Below, one piece after another: positions 50,178-58,302 of a DNA stretch of 64,000 bases. Each line of letters begins with the position of its first letter. Positions within the stretch are counted from its first letter, which is position 1. The stretch is from Shewanella dokdonensis (GTDB taxonomy: Bacteria > Pseudomonadota > Gammaproteobacteria > Enterobacterales > Shewanellaceae): contig NZ_CP074572.1 of assembly GCF_018394335.1 (NCBI RefSeq), positions 2,914,001 through 2,978,000 on the forward strand. The letters are read 5' to 3'. The notes below the pieces were generated by a model. That model did not search any database, had not been told where the DNA came from, and saw nothing but the letters and a program-made list of their open reading frames with translations. A program made the translations under genes and the position numbers.

Positions 50178-50433
50178 TCGTTTACTGTCCTGGACAGATG
50201 AAGCTTGGAACGACTATGAGTATTGGCAACCACAAGATAAGAAAACCTTAAAACGGATCAATAAATTAATCACAAATGTTAAACGTGCTCCTTTTGAGGG
50301 TATCGGTAAACCGGAGGCTCTAAAGGAGAACTTAGCTGGTTTTTGGTCACGGCGAATAGACGATAAAAATCGCTTAGTTTACGCCGTAGACGATCAAGCA
50401 ATAACAATCCTGTCATGTCGTTATCATTACTAA
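50170..50433 (+). CDS. yoeB: YoeB-type ribosome-dependent mRNA endonuclease toxin
   Basis: 87 residues. The RelE/YoeB fold is seen in LLSWTDEAWNDYEYWQ and KRINKLITNVKRAPFEGIGK, with catalytic Glu and Arg in LKENLAGFWSRRI and the C-terminal His-Tyr (CRYHY) that are essential in YoeB. It cuts mRNA at the ribosomal A site when freed from YefM. Translationally coupled to the antitoxin. Confidence 0.92.
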   Translation: MNSRLLSWTDEAWNDYEYWQPQDKKTLKRINKLITNVKRAPFEGIGKPEALKENLAGFWSRRIDDKNRLVYAVDDQAITILSCRYHY

Positions 50434-50444
50434 ATAGATCAGGC

Positions 50445-50545
50445 AGTTAACAATCGGTTCAAGCAGACAGCCAACGCGTGGCATTTCCAATTCCAAACGG
50501 TTTTGTGTTTACGGCACATTGCGGTAAGTTGGGCATCGCAATTGT
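50445..50545 (+). repeat. attC-like site C, after the toxin gene
   Basis: It begins AGTTAACAATCGG soon after the toxin stop and includes CCAACGCGTGGCATTTCC and TTTTGTGTTTACGG. This is the order found in Vibrio-type integron repeats (TAACAA, CAACGCGTGGC, TTTCC) by memory. The usual right end with CCCCTTAGGCGGGCGTT is not recognisable, so it may be partial. Confidence 0.5.
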
Positions 50546-50556
50546 TCGCCATAATC

Positions 50557-50709
50557 ATGGGCGCCGTCTGTTACTACCTGGGGTGTCGTAAAACACAAAC
50601 TCCGATTTTGGCTGGTTTGCTCGGAGTGTTGCTTTCTGTTGTTCCACTGTTTGGTCTAGTTTATCTGGCGGTGCTGGTGCTTAAAAAAGATGTCGGCGAC
50701 AGTAAGTGA
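50557..50709 (+). CDS. Very small hydrophobic protein of the cassette-like patch
   Basis: 50 residues from an ATG at 50557; a TTG at 50503 in the attC-like sequence could extend it to 68. One or two membrane segments: VCYYLGCRKTQTPILAGLLG and VVPLFGLVYLAVLVL, with a basic tail. No family recognised. Confidence 0.5.
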   Translation: MGAVCYYLGCRKTQTPILAGLLGVLLSVVPLFGLVYLAVLVLKKDVGDSK

Positions 50710-50778
50710 GAAAAGTGGTTTATAACAAGTAAAGGCAAGCGACACGTACCGCGCGCTTGCTTTGAGCGGGAGGCAAAT

Positions 50779-51405
50779 GTGACATTCCGTCGTTTACCGT
50801 ACATGGCTATTCTATTGGCACTCGCTACGGTTATAGTATCACTGGCCGTGAACTATTTGATCTCGGGCTCATTCTTTGGAAAAGTCAAAGTACCCGAATT
50901 GGAACCATATGGTGGCTATACGCTTGAGCACGTATTGAACTACGAGTTTTGGAGATTAATTGTTTCACAGTTAATTCATGTAAAGCAGCCTCATATGATT
51001 TACAACGTATTATCTCTCGTTGCTATCGGGTTTATATTCGAACGTAAAATAGGATCTGCGGCTTTTATCTCAATTTGGTTGGTGGCAGGCTCCATCGGTA
51101 CATTTGCTAGTACGTTCACTGTGCCAGAGCCTTGGAATTTGGGGACAGGTGGTTCTCAAGCTGTTTTGGGCTTGGCCGCAGCAGGGTTAGTTAAGTTCCT
51201 GAAAGGGGAGGTTGTCGGTCGAATTACGCTTTTAGTCTTGGTCTTAACTATTTTGCCTGTATTTGCTTTGGATCTGATTTTTAGTGAACACCACCTTCCT
51301 AAGCTTGGGCATATCCTCAGTTTTAGCTTTGGTGCACTAATTTTGTTTGGCTTTGAGCTTCGTGCGCGATTTGCTACTACCAAATTGCTTAAGAGTGACG
51401 GCTAA
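50779..51405 (+). CDS. Rhomboid-family intramembrane protease-like protein
   Basis: 208 residues with about six membrane segments. Rhomboid landmarks: HMIYNVLSLVAIG with the oxyanion Asn, GTGGSQAVLGLAAAG with the candidate catalytic Ser, and KLGHILSFSFGAL with the candidate His. The residue after Ser is Gln rather than the usual Gly, and the double Gly after His is missing, so activity is uncertain. It may be a cassette-borne gene. The start follows GGGAGG. Confidence 0.7.
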   Translation: MTFRRLPYMAILLALATVIVSLAVNYLISGSFFGKVKVPELEPYGGYTLEHVLNYEFWRLIVSQLIHVKQPHMIYNVLSLVAIGFIFERKIGSAAFISIWLVAGSIGTFASTFTVPEPWNLGTGGSQAVLGLAAAGLVKFLKGEVVGRITLLVLVLTILPVFALDLIFSEHHLPKLGHILSFSFGALILFGFELRARFATTKLLKSDG

Positions 51406-51875
51406 CCTTTGACATTTTGGGTTTGGTTGACTTTAGGGATTACGATGGTTTTTCTCGGGTTTTGTGATAGTTAGTCGCACCTTTGCAAAGTGTTGATTGT
51501 AGAGAGTCACATTGAAAATGAGTAAGGAGCTAAACGGAGCTACGCTTGATATGGTCTTTAAGCAAATAGGGTATATGTTTGCATGTGGCTCAACGATGGC
51601 AGTAGGGGCATTAGTTTTCAAATATGCAAACAAGCTTTAATAACGCAACCGGCTACTTCTAACGTCCATTAAGAATGGGATGATTACCAACCCATTTAAG
51701 AAATCTGAGCACAGATAGCCGGTTTTTGCCACGTATCATATTGGCTTGAAACCGCTATCGCCATCCCTGATGCCTGGCAGCCAGGCCGATGCACCAAAGC
51801 AGGACTTCTGCCAACAATGCTATCAGCAACAACACATCATAACGGCGTGGACAGCGACTGCGGCTTTGTTTTCGG
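51406..51875. other. End of the accessory patch
   Basis: About 470 bases with one small ORF at 51518. A 9-base inverted repeat, AACCGGCTA at 51647–51655 and TAGCCGGTT at 51716–51724, is followed by a T run and may be a terminator or cassette boundary. Confidence 0.4.
51518..51640 (+). CDS. Possible 40-residue membrane peptide
   Basis: ATG to TAA, 40 residues, starting MSKELNGATLDMVFKQIG with a hydrophobic middle (YMFACGSTMAVGALVF). An AGAGAG stretch lies 12–17 bases before the start. No family recognised; it may belong to a gene cassette. Confidence 0.35.
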   Translation: MSKELNGATLDMVFKQIGYMFACGSTMAVGALVFKYANKL

Positions 51876-52375
51876 TTATGACAGTTGGCTGGCGGCCCAT
51901 TTTGCACGGCTTTCGCGGCTCTCGCCAAGTCCAGCCTGTTCGCGGAAAGCTTTGTAGGACTCAACATCCAGTGGCACCAGCGCGATTTCAACTTCTAGCA
52001 CCAGCTTACACTCTTTTTGATGCGCCAGGCGGCGGTGGTGTAGAGCTCAGTCAGTGGTAATGAGCTGAGAAATTCTGGGTTGTATTGGGTGTATATCGCT
52101 TGCGAAGGATATACCACAAAGGCTAGTCTTCGTTTGGGTTCCTTCTTGAACATCGCTTCAATGCCATCACAGGTATTGAGTACCTGCATTTCAATGATGT
52201 CATCAATATCCAGCAGCTGTTTTTGCGCTAATTCAGGGGCGGGCAAGCTACCGTCTTCCCATTGTTTGAGGGTTTCAACGCTAACTTTCAGCAGTTGTGC
52301 CGCCAGTTCTTCACTCAGACCAAGCGACCAGCGCAAAGCGCGAAATTCGGTGGGATTTAACGGGTGAGCAGACAT
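51876..52375 (-). CDS. HTH protein of the Aca2/YdiL (DUF1870) type, frame broken once
   Basis: About 166 residues when the T5 run at 52014–52018 (A5 on coding strand) is read as A6, extending through [20 protein letters not shown] to 51876. An N-terminal helix-turn-helix includes [23 protein letters not shown]. Similar proteins are small transcription regulators, some linked to anti-CRISPR operons (Aca2). I cannot name its targets. The SMI1/KNR4-like gene lies 45 bases upstream on the same strand. Confidence 0.6.
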
Positions 52376-52419
52376 AAATAGGTTCCGTGAGTAGGATTAA
52401 CAGGTTTGGTAACTGGGGA

Positions 52420-52824
52420 TTAGCTTGGCAGCCATACTTCTTCGACCCACTGCCAGAATGATTCCCAGTAGTCATCTTCATCTAGGTGACCGTCTTCCCA
52501 GAAATACACTAAGCCTTCTTCATCCATGCAGTAAAAACTGTCGCCTAGCTGGCAGATAGGCACCAAATAGCGCGGTAAGCCGATGGACCACGCGTAGGCG
52601 GCAACTTCTGGCAGATAGGTATAGGAGTTGGGATCTACCGCAGTAACCGGTTCCAGACTGCCAACAACAACATTGCTGGCTTCCAGCAGGTATTCTTTGA
52701 GTTCAGCAGGTAGTGGTAACAGCAGTTGTTCTTCCACATCGACAATATCATCAAATTCAGGCAGCTCTAAAGGCACGGGCACCGGCTGGTTCAGTTGCTG
52801 AAGTTGTTCAATAATGTCATGCAT
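52420..52824 (-). CDS. SMI1/KNR4 (SUKH) superfamily protein
   Basis: 134 residues with the SUKH layout: LPLPAELKEYLLEASNVV then YLVPICQLGDSFYCMDEEGLVYFWE and an acidic C-terminal helix (WESFWQWVEEVW). Members often act as immunity proteins against nuclease or deaminase toxins, but many are stand-alone. No toxin gene is adjacent. Confidence 0.75.
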   Translation of the reverse strand: MHDIIEQLQQLNQPVPVPLELPEFDDIVDVEEQLLLPLPAELKEYLLEASNVVVGSLEPVTAVDPNSYTYLPEVAAYAWSIGLPRYLVPICQLGDSFYCMDEEGLVYFWEDGHLDEDDYWESFWQWVEEVWLPS

Positions 52825-52918
52825 GGCATATCTCCGAAGCGATATAAAACCGAGGCGGCAATGCTGCGAGAGTATAGCGGCTTACCGTGCTGGCACAAGG
52901 GCGGATGAGTTAAAAAAT

Positions 52919-52938
52919 AGGGCACCTCATGGTGCCCT
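52919..52938 (-). terminator. Terminator after pepO
   Basis: AGGGCACC and GGTGCCCT around a 4-base loop, with a T6 tail on the minus strand. Confidence 0.85.
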
Positions 52939-52958
52939 AAGCTATTGACTTGGCAAAC

Positions 52959-55058
52959 TTACCAGATTTTTACGCGGTTAGCGGGTTCCAGATACATAGC
53001 ATCGCCCGGTTTTACATCAAAGGTGGCGTAGAACTGTGGCATGTTTTCCAGTGAACCGATGGCGCGGAACTTGGCCGGTGAATGTGGATCTGTGGCAACA
53101 CGGTTACGCAGCGCTTCCTCTTTCACCTTGGCGCGCCAGATCTGCGCAAAACCGATGAAGAAACGTTGATCGCCACTCAGGCCATCAATCACTGGTGCTT
53201 CTTTGCCTTCCAGCGATTTCTTATAGGCTTTATAAGCGATGGTAACGCCTGACAGGTCGCCAATGTTTTCACCCAAGGTCAGCTCGCCATTAACGTGCAG
53301 ATCTGGGAACACATAGTAACCATTGTATTGGGCTACCAGTGCCTTAGTCTTAGCGTGGAAGGCATCCAAATCTTTCTGAGTCCACCAGTCACGCATATTG
53401 CCATCGCCATCAAATTTGGCACCCTGGTCATCAAAGCCATGTCCCATTTCATGACCAATCACTGCACCGATACCGCCGTAGTTAACTGCGTCGTCAGCTT
53501 CCATGTTGAAGAATGGCGGTTGCAAGATTGCGGCCGGGAACACGATTTCGTTCATGGTCGGGTTATAGTAGGCGTTCACGGTTTGTGGGGTCATATGCCA
53601 CTCGTCGCGATCGATTGGGCTGGTCAGTTTTTTCAGATCTTTCTGGTGCTCAACTTCGCCAGCACGCATTTCATCGCCCACAAGGTCGGTAGCGCTAATT
53701 GTCAGTTGGCTGTAATCTTCCCACTTGTTAGGGTAACCAATTTTTGGGTTGAACTTCGCCAGTTTGGCTTTGGCAGCGGTTTTGGTTTCTGGGGTCATCC
53801 AGTCCAGTTCGTCTACGCTATCGGCATATGCCTGGCGCAGATTTTCCACCAGCTGTTCCATGCGCGCTTTGGCTTCTGGGGTAAAGTGACGTTTCACATA
53901 AACTTTACCAACCACTTCGCCCAGCAGGCCGTTAACCTTGCTCACACCACGTTTCCAGCGAGGTTGTTGCTCTTCCTGACCGTTAAGAATACGAGAGTAG
54001 AAATCGAAGTTTTCTTGATCAAATGTTTCACCCAGATCACCGGCATAGCTGGTCAGCAGATGCCAACGCAGGTAGGTCTTCCAAGTGGCAAGATCTGTGT
54101 CATTGATGATTTTTGCCAGACCTGTGATATAGCTAGGCTGGTTGATGATGATGTCCGCTTGTTTATCGGCGCCTAAAGCTGCCAGATAGGCATTCCAGTC
54201 AACGCCTGGGGCCAGTTCAGCCAAGTCTTTCAAGGCGTACTTATTATAGGTTTTGGTGCTGTCGCGGCTCGCCACTACATCCCAGTGATCTTTAGCGATA
54301 GCGGTTTCCAACTTCATGATCGCTTCAGCGCTCTTACGTGGCTGTTCAAAACCGGCCAGTTTGAACATCTTGCGCATGTGCTCTACAAACGCTTCACGGA
54401 TTTTCACGAAACGTTCGGCATCGTTAAAGTAGTAATCTTTTTCTGGCAGACTCAAACCGTATTGCCAGAGATGGGTGGCATAACGGGTGGAATCCTTGGC
54501 GTCAACATCCACATAAAACGCCATAGGTGTGCCGCCACCGATGATCTGGCTGCTACCAAAATAAGCCATCAGCTGCTCTTTGTTGCTGAGCGCTTCAATT
54601 TTTGCCAGCTCTGGTTTCAGTGGCTCAATGCCGAGTTTATTCAGCGTGGTGGTGTCCATAAAGGCGCGATACAGGTCGGCAACCTTTTGTTCGTCTGTGC
54701 CCGCTTTCAGATCTTTCTGTGCGGCAACTTCTTCAATAATGGCTTTGATATCATCGCGGGATTTTTCGCGCAGATCATAGAAGGCGCCAGTGCTGGTGCG
54801 GTCAGCTGGAATTTCAGTATTCTTGATCCAGGTGCCGTTGACGTAGCTGTAAAAATCGTCCTGTGGACGTACAGACTTATCGAAGTTGGCAAAATCAATG
54901 CCGGAGCCCAGCGCTTTAGAAACGGCTGCGGCAGTGGCGGTTTGGGTGGTTTGTGGTGTTGTGGCGGCGGCAGCCTTAGTCTCAGTCTGCTTGTCGTTAC
55001 AAGCGGCCAGACCGGCGATCATGGTGGCACATAAGCCGCCAATGAGGATTTTTCTCAT
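52959..55058 (-). CDS. pepO: M13-family zinc metallopeptidase lipoprotein (PepO)
   Basis: 699 residues from the ATG at 55058, where AAAGGA precedes; an in-frame upstream ATG adds seven residues. The lipobox MIAGLAAC gives Cys20. The M13 catalytic HEMGH is in GAVIGHEMGHGFDDQGAKF, with the third ligand in GENIGDLSGV. NAYYNPTMNEIVFPAAILQP is typical of neprilysin-type enzymes. It degrades periplasmic oligopeptides. Confidence 0.93.
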   Translation of the reverse strand: MRKILIGGLCATMIAGLAACNDKQTETKAAAATTPQTTQTATAAAVSKALGSGIDFANFDKSVRPQDDFYSYVNGTWIKNTEIPADRTSTGAFYDLREKSRDDIKAIIEEVAAQKDLKAGTDEQKVADLYRAFMDTTTLNKLGIEPLKPELAKIEALSNKEQLMAYFGSSQIIGGGTPMAFYVDVDAKDSTRYATHLWQYGLSLPEKDYYFNDAERFVKIREAFVEHMRKMFKLAGFEQPRKSAEAIMKLETAIAKDHWDVVASRDSTKTYNKYALKDLAELAPGVDWNAYLAALGADKQADIIINQPSYITGLAKIINDTDLATWKTYLRWHLLTSYAGDLGETFDQENFDFYSRILNGQEEQQPRWKRGVSKVNGLLGEVVGKVYVKRHFTPEAKARMEQLVENLRQAYADSVDELDWMTPETKTAAKAKLAKFNPKIGYPNKWEDYSQLTISATDLVGDEMRAGEVEHQKDLKKLTSPIDRDEWHMTPQTVNAYYNPTMNEIVFPAAILQPPFFNMEADDAVNYGGIGAVIGHEMGHGFDDQGAKFDGDGNMRDWWTQKDLDAFHAKTKALVAQYNGYYVFPDLHVNGELTLGENIGDLSGVTIAYKAYKKSLEGKEAPVIDGLSGDQRFFIGFAQIWRAKVKEEALRNRVATDPHSPAKFRAIGSLENMPQFYATFDVKPGDAMYLEPANRVKIW

Positions 55059-55334
55059 ATGGATTCCTTTCACTCTCATTTGTTGGAGTGCTTAATAGGT
55101 GTCGGTATGCCGACATTGTTATTACCACTCACCATTGCAAGGCTGATGGTGGCAGCGTGACGGATTATGTTAAAGCTTGTTTACACATACGCTCAAGCCG
55201 GAGCACAGTCTAATGTGGTAGTGATGTGTAAGCAAAATTTACATAGTGCGGCTGCTGTAACCTAATATTGCTTGGTTGCTCACTGGCAATCACCGATAAT
55301 GGCGGCGTTTTTAGCAGTAGTAAGGATAGCAATC

Positions 55335-56028
55335 GTGCGGCTTGATAAATTCATTTGTGACGCCACCGGATTAACCCGGTCTCTGGCAAAGAAGGCGTTA
55401 CATCGTGGTGATATTGCAGTCGATGCAATTTCTATAAAAGACCCTGGCTTTAAAGTGACTGACGGCATGCAGGTGACGTTGGCGGGGAGCCATTGGCGTT
55501 GCCCGGCACTCGTTATCTGATGCTGAACAAACCGCAAGATACCTTATGCTCCACTATCGATGAGTATTACCCGTCCGTGCTTAGCTTGCTGGATATTCCT
55601 CGCGCTGAGTTGTTGCATATCGCCGGGCGTCTGGATGCCGATACTACGGGGCTGGTGCTGCTGACCGATGATGGCCAGTGGTCACACTGTGTAACATCAC
55701 CTAAAAAATCTGTGGTAAACGTTACCGGGTACAGTTGGCCGAGCCGCTGATTGATACGGCTGAGGCTCAGTTTGCCGCCGGGGTGCAACTGCATGGCGAG
55801 CGCGAGCTAACGCAGCCAGCGCTGTTGCAACGATTGTCGGCAACCGAAGTGTTACTGACCATTAGCGAAGGCAAATATCACCAAGTGAAACGTATGTTTG
55901 CGGCGCTTGGCAATAAAGTGGTGGGGCTGCATCGGGAAGCTGTGGGTGACATTGAGCTGGACCCAAGCTTGGCATTGGGGGAGTGGCGCGCATTGACAGA
56001 GGCGGAGATCGCCTCTGTCCGTGGATAA
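55335..56028 (+). CDS. rsuA: 16S rRNA pseudouridine-516 synthase RsuA, frame broken twice
   Basis: About 231 residues when G4 at 55484–55487 and A6 at 55703–55708 are each extended by one. Starts at GTG ([20 protein letters not shown], an S4 RNA-binding domain), then the catalytic [20 protein letters not shown] and [20 protein letters not shown]. It modifies U516 of 16S rRNA. Length equals E. coli RsuA. Confidence 0.92.
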
Positions 56029-56030
56029 CA

Positions 56031-56975
56031 TTAATGTTTCTTGATGTTGATATCGCCGCTGATGGTGGTGATATTCACATCGGCCTTGCCAGAGCCAGTT
56101 TGAAATTTCAGTATTTCACTGCGCATATATTTGGTGGTCACCGGTTTGGCATCAGTCAGTGCGTTAAAGATTTTGCCACCAGGGCCACCGTTAATATTGA
56201 ATTCGGCATCTGGCATCACATCAAATACCAGGTCGATATCGGAATTGACGCTGTCCAACTGTGCTTTGGTGTCCAGCGATTTCAGCATCACTTTTAAATC
56301 GCCACTCACGCTGCGCAGACTGAGACTGTCCACTTGCTGTAACTGCAATTCAGCAGAACCAGACACCAAATCTGCGGCAACTTTTGTGGCCTGACTGTCG
56401 GCGGTTAGATCGCCACTGACCAACTGATAACTGACTGTGCCGCTGCTGCCTTCATCATGAATATCGCCAGAGACGGTTTCCAGCCGGATATTACCGCTGT
56501 TGTTACGGGCGTTGATGTTGCCTGACACTGTTTTTATCGTCAGTTCTCCCCGCAGCGCGTCGCTGTCAACATCACCGCTGATGATGCCAGTGGTTACCTC
56601 ACCATTGATGCCGTTTAAGGCGTAATTGGCTGAGATCCCCTTCATTTTCACAATTACTTTGGTGGGAAGATAAATCTGTAGCTCTGAGCCTTTCTCATCG
56701 TGGCTGGAGTAACTGCGCGGCAGTTTATCTTCAATCACAAAACTGCCACCATCCTGGGCAAATACCAGCCCTTGGCTCAGTTCATCCAGCGTACCTTTGA
56801 TGGCTACCTCGGCTTTATCCCAACCCTGGACCTTGACCTCTCCACGCTGAATACGGATATCCAGTTTACTGCCAGGGGCCAACTGCGCACTCTTGTCCAC
56901 TTGCTCCGCGGCTATTGTCCAAGGGCTGGTGAGGGCTAACGTAAGTAGCGTGATGGCTAAGTAAGACGGTTTCAT
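56031..56975 (-). CDS. Exported DUF4097 beta-helix protein
   Basis: 314 residues with a signal peptide (ends TIAA) and many short repeats of VSGDI-type strands (ETVSGDIHDE, LRSVSGDLKV, TTISGDINI), the DUF4097 adhesin-like beta-roll. Probably periplasmic or surface. Third gene of the sigma/anti-sigma operon, overlapping it by four bases. Confidence 0.87.
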   Translation of the reverse strand: MKPSYLAITLLTLALTSPWTIAAEQVDKSAQLAPGSKLDIRIQRGEVKVQGWDKAEVAIKGTLDELSQGLVFAQDGGSFVIEDKLPRSYSSHDEKGSELQIYLPTKVIVKMKGISANYALNGINGEVTTGIISGDVDSDALRGELTIKTVSGNINARNNSGNIRLETVSGDIHDEGSSGTVSYQLVSGDLTADSQATKVAADLVSGSAELQLQQVDSLSLRSVSGDLKVMLKSLDTKAQLDSVNSDIDLVFDVMPDAEFNINGGPGGKIFNALTDAKPVTTKYMRSEILKFQTGSGKADVNITTISGDINIKKH

Positions 56976-57496
56976 ATGCGGGTTCCTTTTTTATCAGCGT
57001 AAATTTTTTCTGGCAGTTGCTGCCCTTGGGTCAATAATTCGATTTCTCGTTGCTGAGCCCAAAGCCATAGCTGCCACAACTGTTGATCTTTGGGATCTTT
57101 CTGTAGTGCTTGATATATCTGTTCTGATGCGGTGCGCAGTTCATCAACACCACGGCTTAACGGCTCGGTCAAACTGGCATGTTGCCATTGGTTAAAATGA
57201 CTGTTTTTTTCGATGAGATTTACCTGTTGCTCGTGTTGCTGCCGCAATTGCGCCATCATTGCCAACATTTGTGGGTCATTGACCGCTTGGGGCTCAGCAA
57301 ACCACATACGATAACCAAAGCCACCCAACAGCAATAAACTGCAGGCAACGGCAAACTGCTTCCACGAGCCTTGCCAACTGCTACGCTGCGGCTGTGCCTG
57401 TTCAATCCGGCGGGCAATTGTCGGCCACAAATCGCGTTGAGGTGTGAGTTCTTTTGGTAACTGTTCAATCATTTCATCAAGTGATGGCTTGCTCAT
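56972..57496 (-). CDS. Probable anti-sigma factor
   Basis: 174 residues. A cytosolic N-terminus is followed by one membrane segment (FAVACSLLLLGGFGYRMWF) and a helical periplasmic domain rich in Gln. The overlap with the upstream ECF sigma gene and its topology suggest it holds the sigma factor. No zinc-binding HCC motif is seen. Confidence 0.65.
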   Translation of the reverse strand: MSKPSLDEMIEQLPKELTPQRDLWPTIARRIEQAQPQRSSWQGSWKQFAVACSLLLLGGFGYRMWFAEPQAVNDPQMLAMMAQLRQQHEQQVNLIEKNSHFNQWQHASLTEPLSRGVDELRTASEQIYQALQKDPKDQQLWQLWLWAQQREIELLTQGQQLPEKIYADKKGTRI

Positions 57497-58056
57497 GACA
57501 ACATCTCCTTAAGCAACGCTTTCGCCCTGTGGTACTGAGCTTTGCTGGTGCCTTCGGTGGTATGCATCAGCGCGGCTATCTCTTCGTGGCTGTATCCTTC
57601 TATGGCAAACAGCACAAAGACGATTCTTGCTCTTTCCGGTAACAGCATAATTTTCTTGTCCAGTAACGAGGTGTCTGGGATTTCAGTGCCGCCACTGCAT
57701 GTCTCGGCGCTGCTGTCCGATAGCGGCAGAAAGCGCGCCCAGAAGCTGCGATGTTTCTTCAGACTGGTCAGCGCCTGATTAACGCTAAGGCTATGCAGCC
57801 AGGTACTGAATTTACTTTCACCGCGAAACTGATCGAGCTTTTCCCAAAGGCGGATAAAACAGTCTTGCGTCATCTCTTCTGCCAGCGAAGATTGCCCAGC
57901 CAAACGCAGACATAGTGCATATACCCGTTGGTGATGCAGACGATAGATTTCGGCAAACGCCAGTTTGTCCCCGATACGCGCACGCTGGATCAACTGCATT
58001 TCTGTCTCATCCACAGTGGAAACTGCTGTCAGTTCCCCATTGCTTCTGGCGTCCAC
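57493..58056 (-). CDS. ECF sigma factor (RpoE-like)
   Basis: 187 residues. Region 2 holds AEEMTQDCFIRLWEKLDQF and FSTWLHSLSVNQALT; region 4 holds LPERARIVFVLFAIEGYSHE followed by EEIAALMHTTEGTSKAQYHR. It directs RNA polymerase to stress genes. First gene of a sigma, anti-sigma and DUF4097 operon with ATG/stop overlaps. The inducing signal is unknown. Confidence 0.9.
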   Translation of the reverse strand: MDARSNGELTAVSTVDETEMQLIQRARIGDKLAFAEIYRLHHQRVYALCLRLAGQSSLAEEMTQDCFIRLWEKLDQFRGESKFSTWLHSLSVNQALTSLKKHRSFWARFLPLSDSSAETCSGGTEIPDTSLLDKKIMLLPERARIVFVLFAIEGYSHEEIAALMHTTEGTSKAQYHRAKALLKEMLS

Positions 58057-58302
58057 GGCACTTCCTTGCTCGTTATTGTTAAAAGTTACTTATATGACAG
58101 AGCCACGTTAGCAAAAGGTTTGAATGACGGCGTAAACTTTTTGAGTAAAAGATCAAAAATGGCAAAAAGCGCGCTGTTATCACATCTGCCATAGATTTGT
58201 GGTGTCAGAGCATAAGATTGTCGGTATTGCCTAGCACAGTGAGTGCTGATGCACTATTTTTGAATTACTCCGCGTCAACCTGTTTGGGGAGATTTTCTCA
58301 CT

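Noticed and set aside
53295..54176. 293-codon open frame on the plus strand
   Set aside because: It lies wholly antisense to pepO, has no ribosome-binding site and its sequence has no protein-like motifs; pepO is intact and recognisable.
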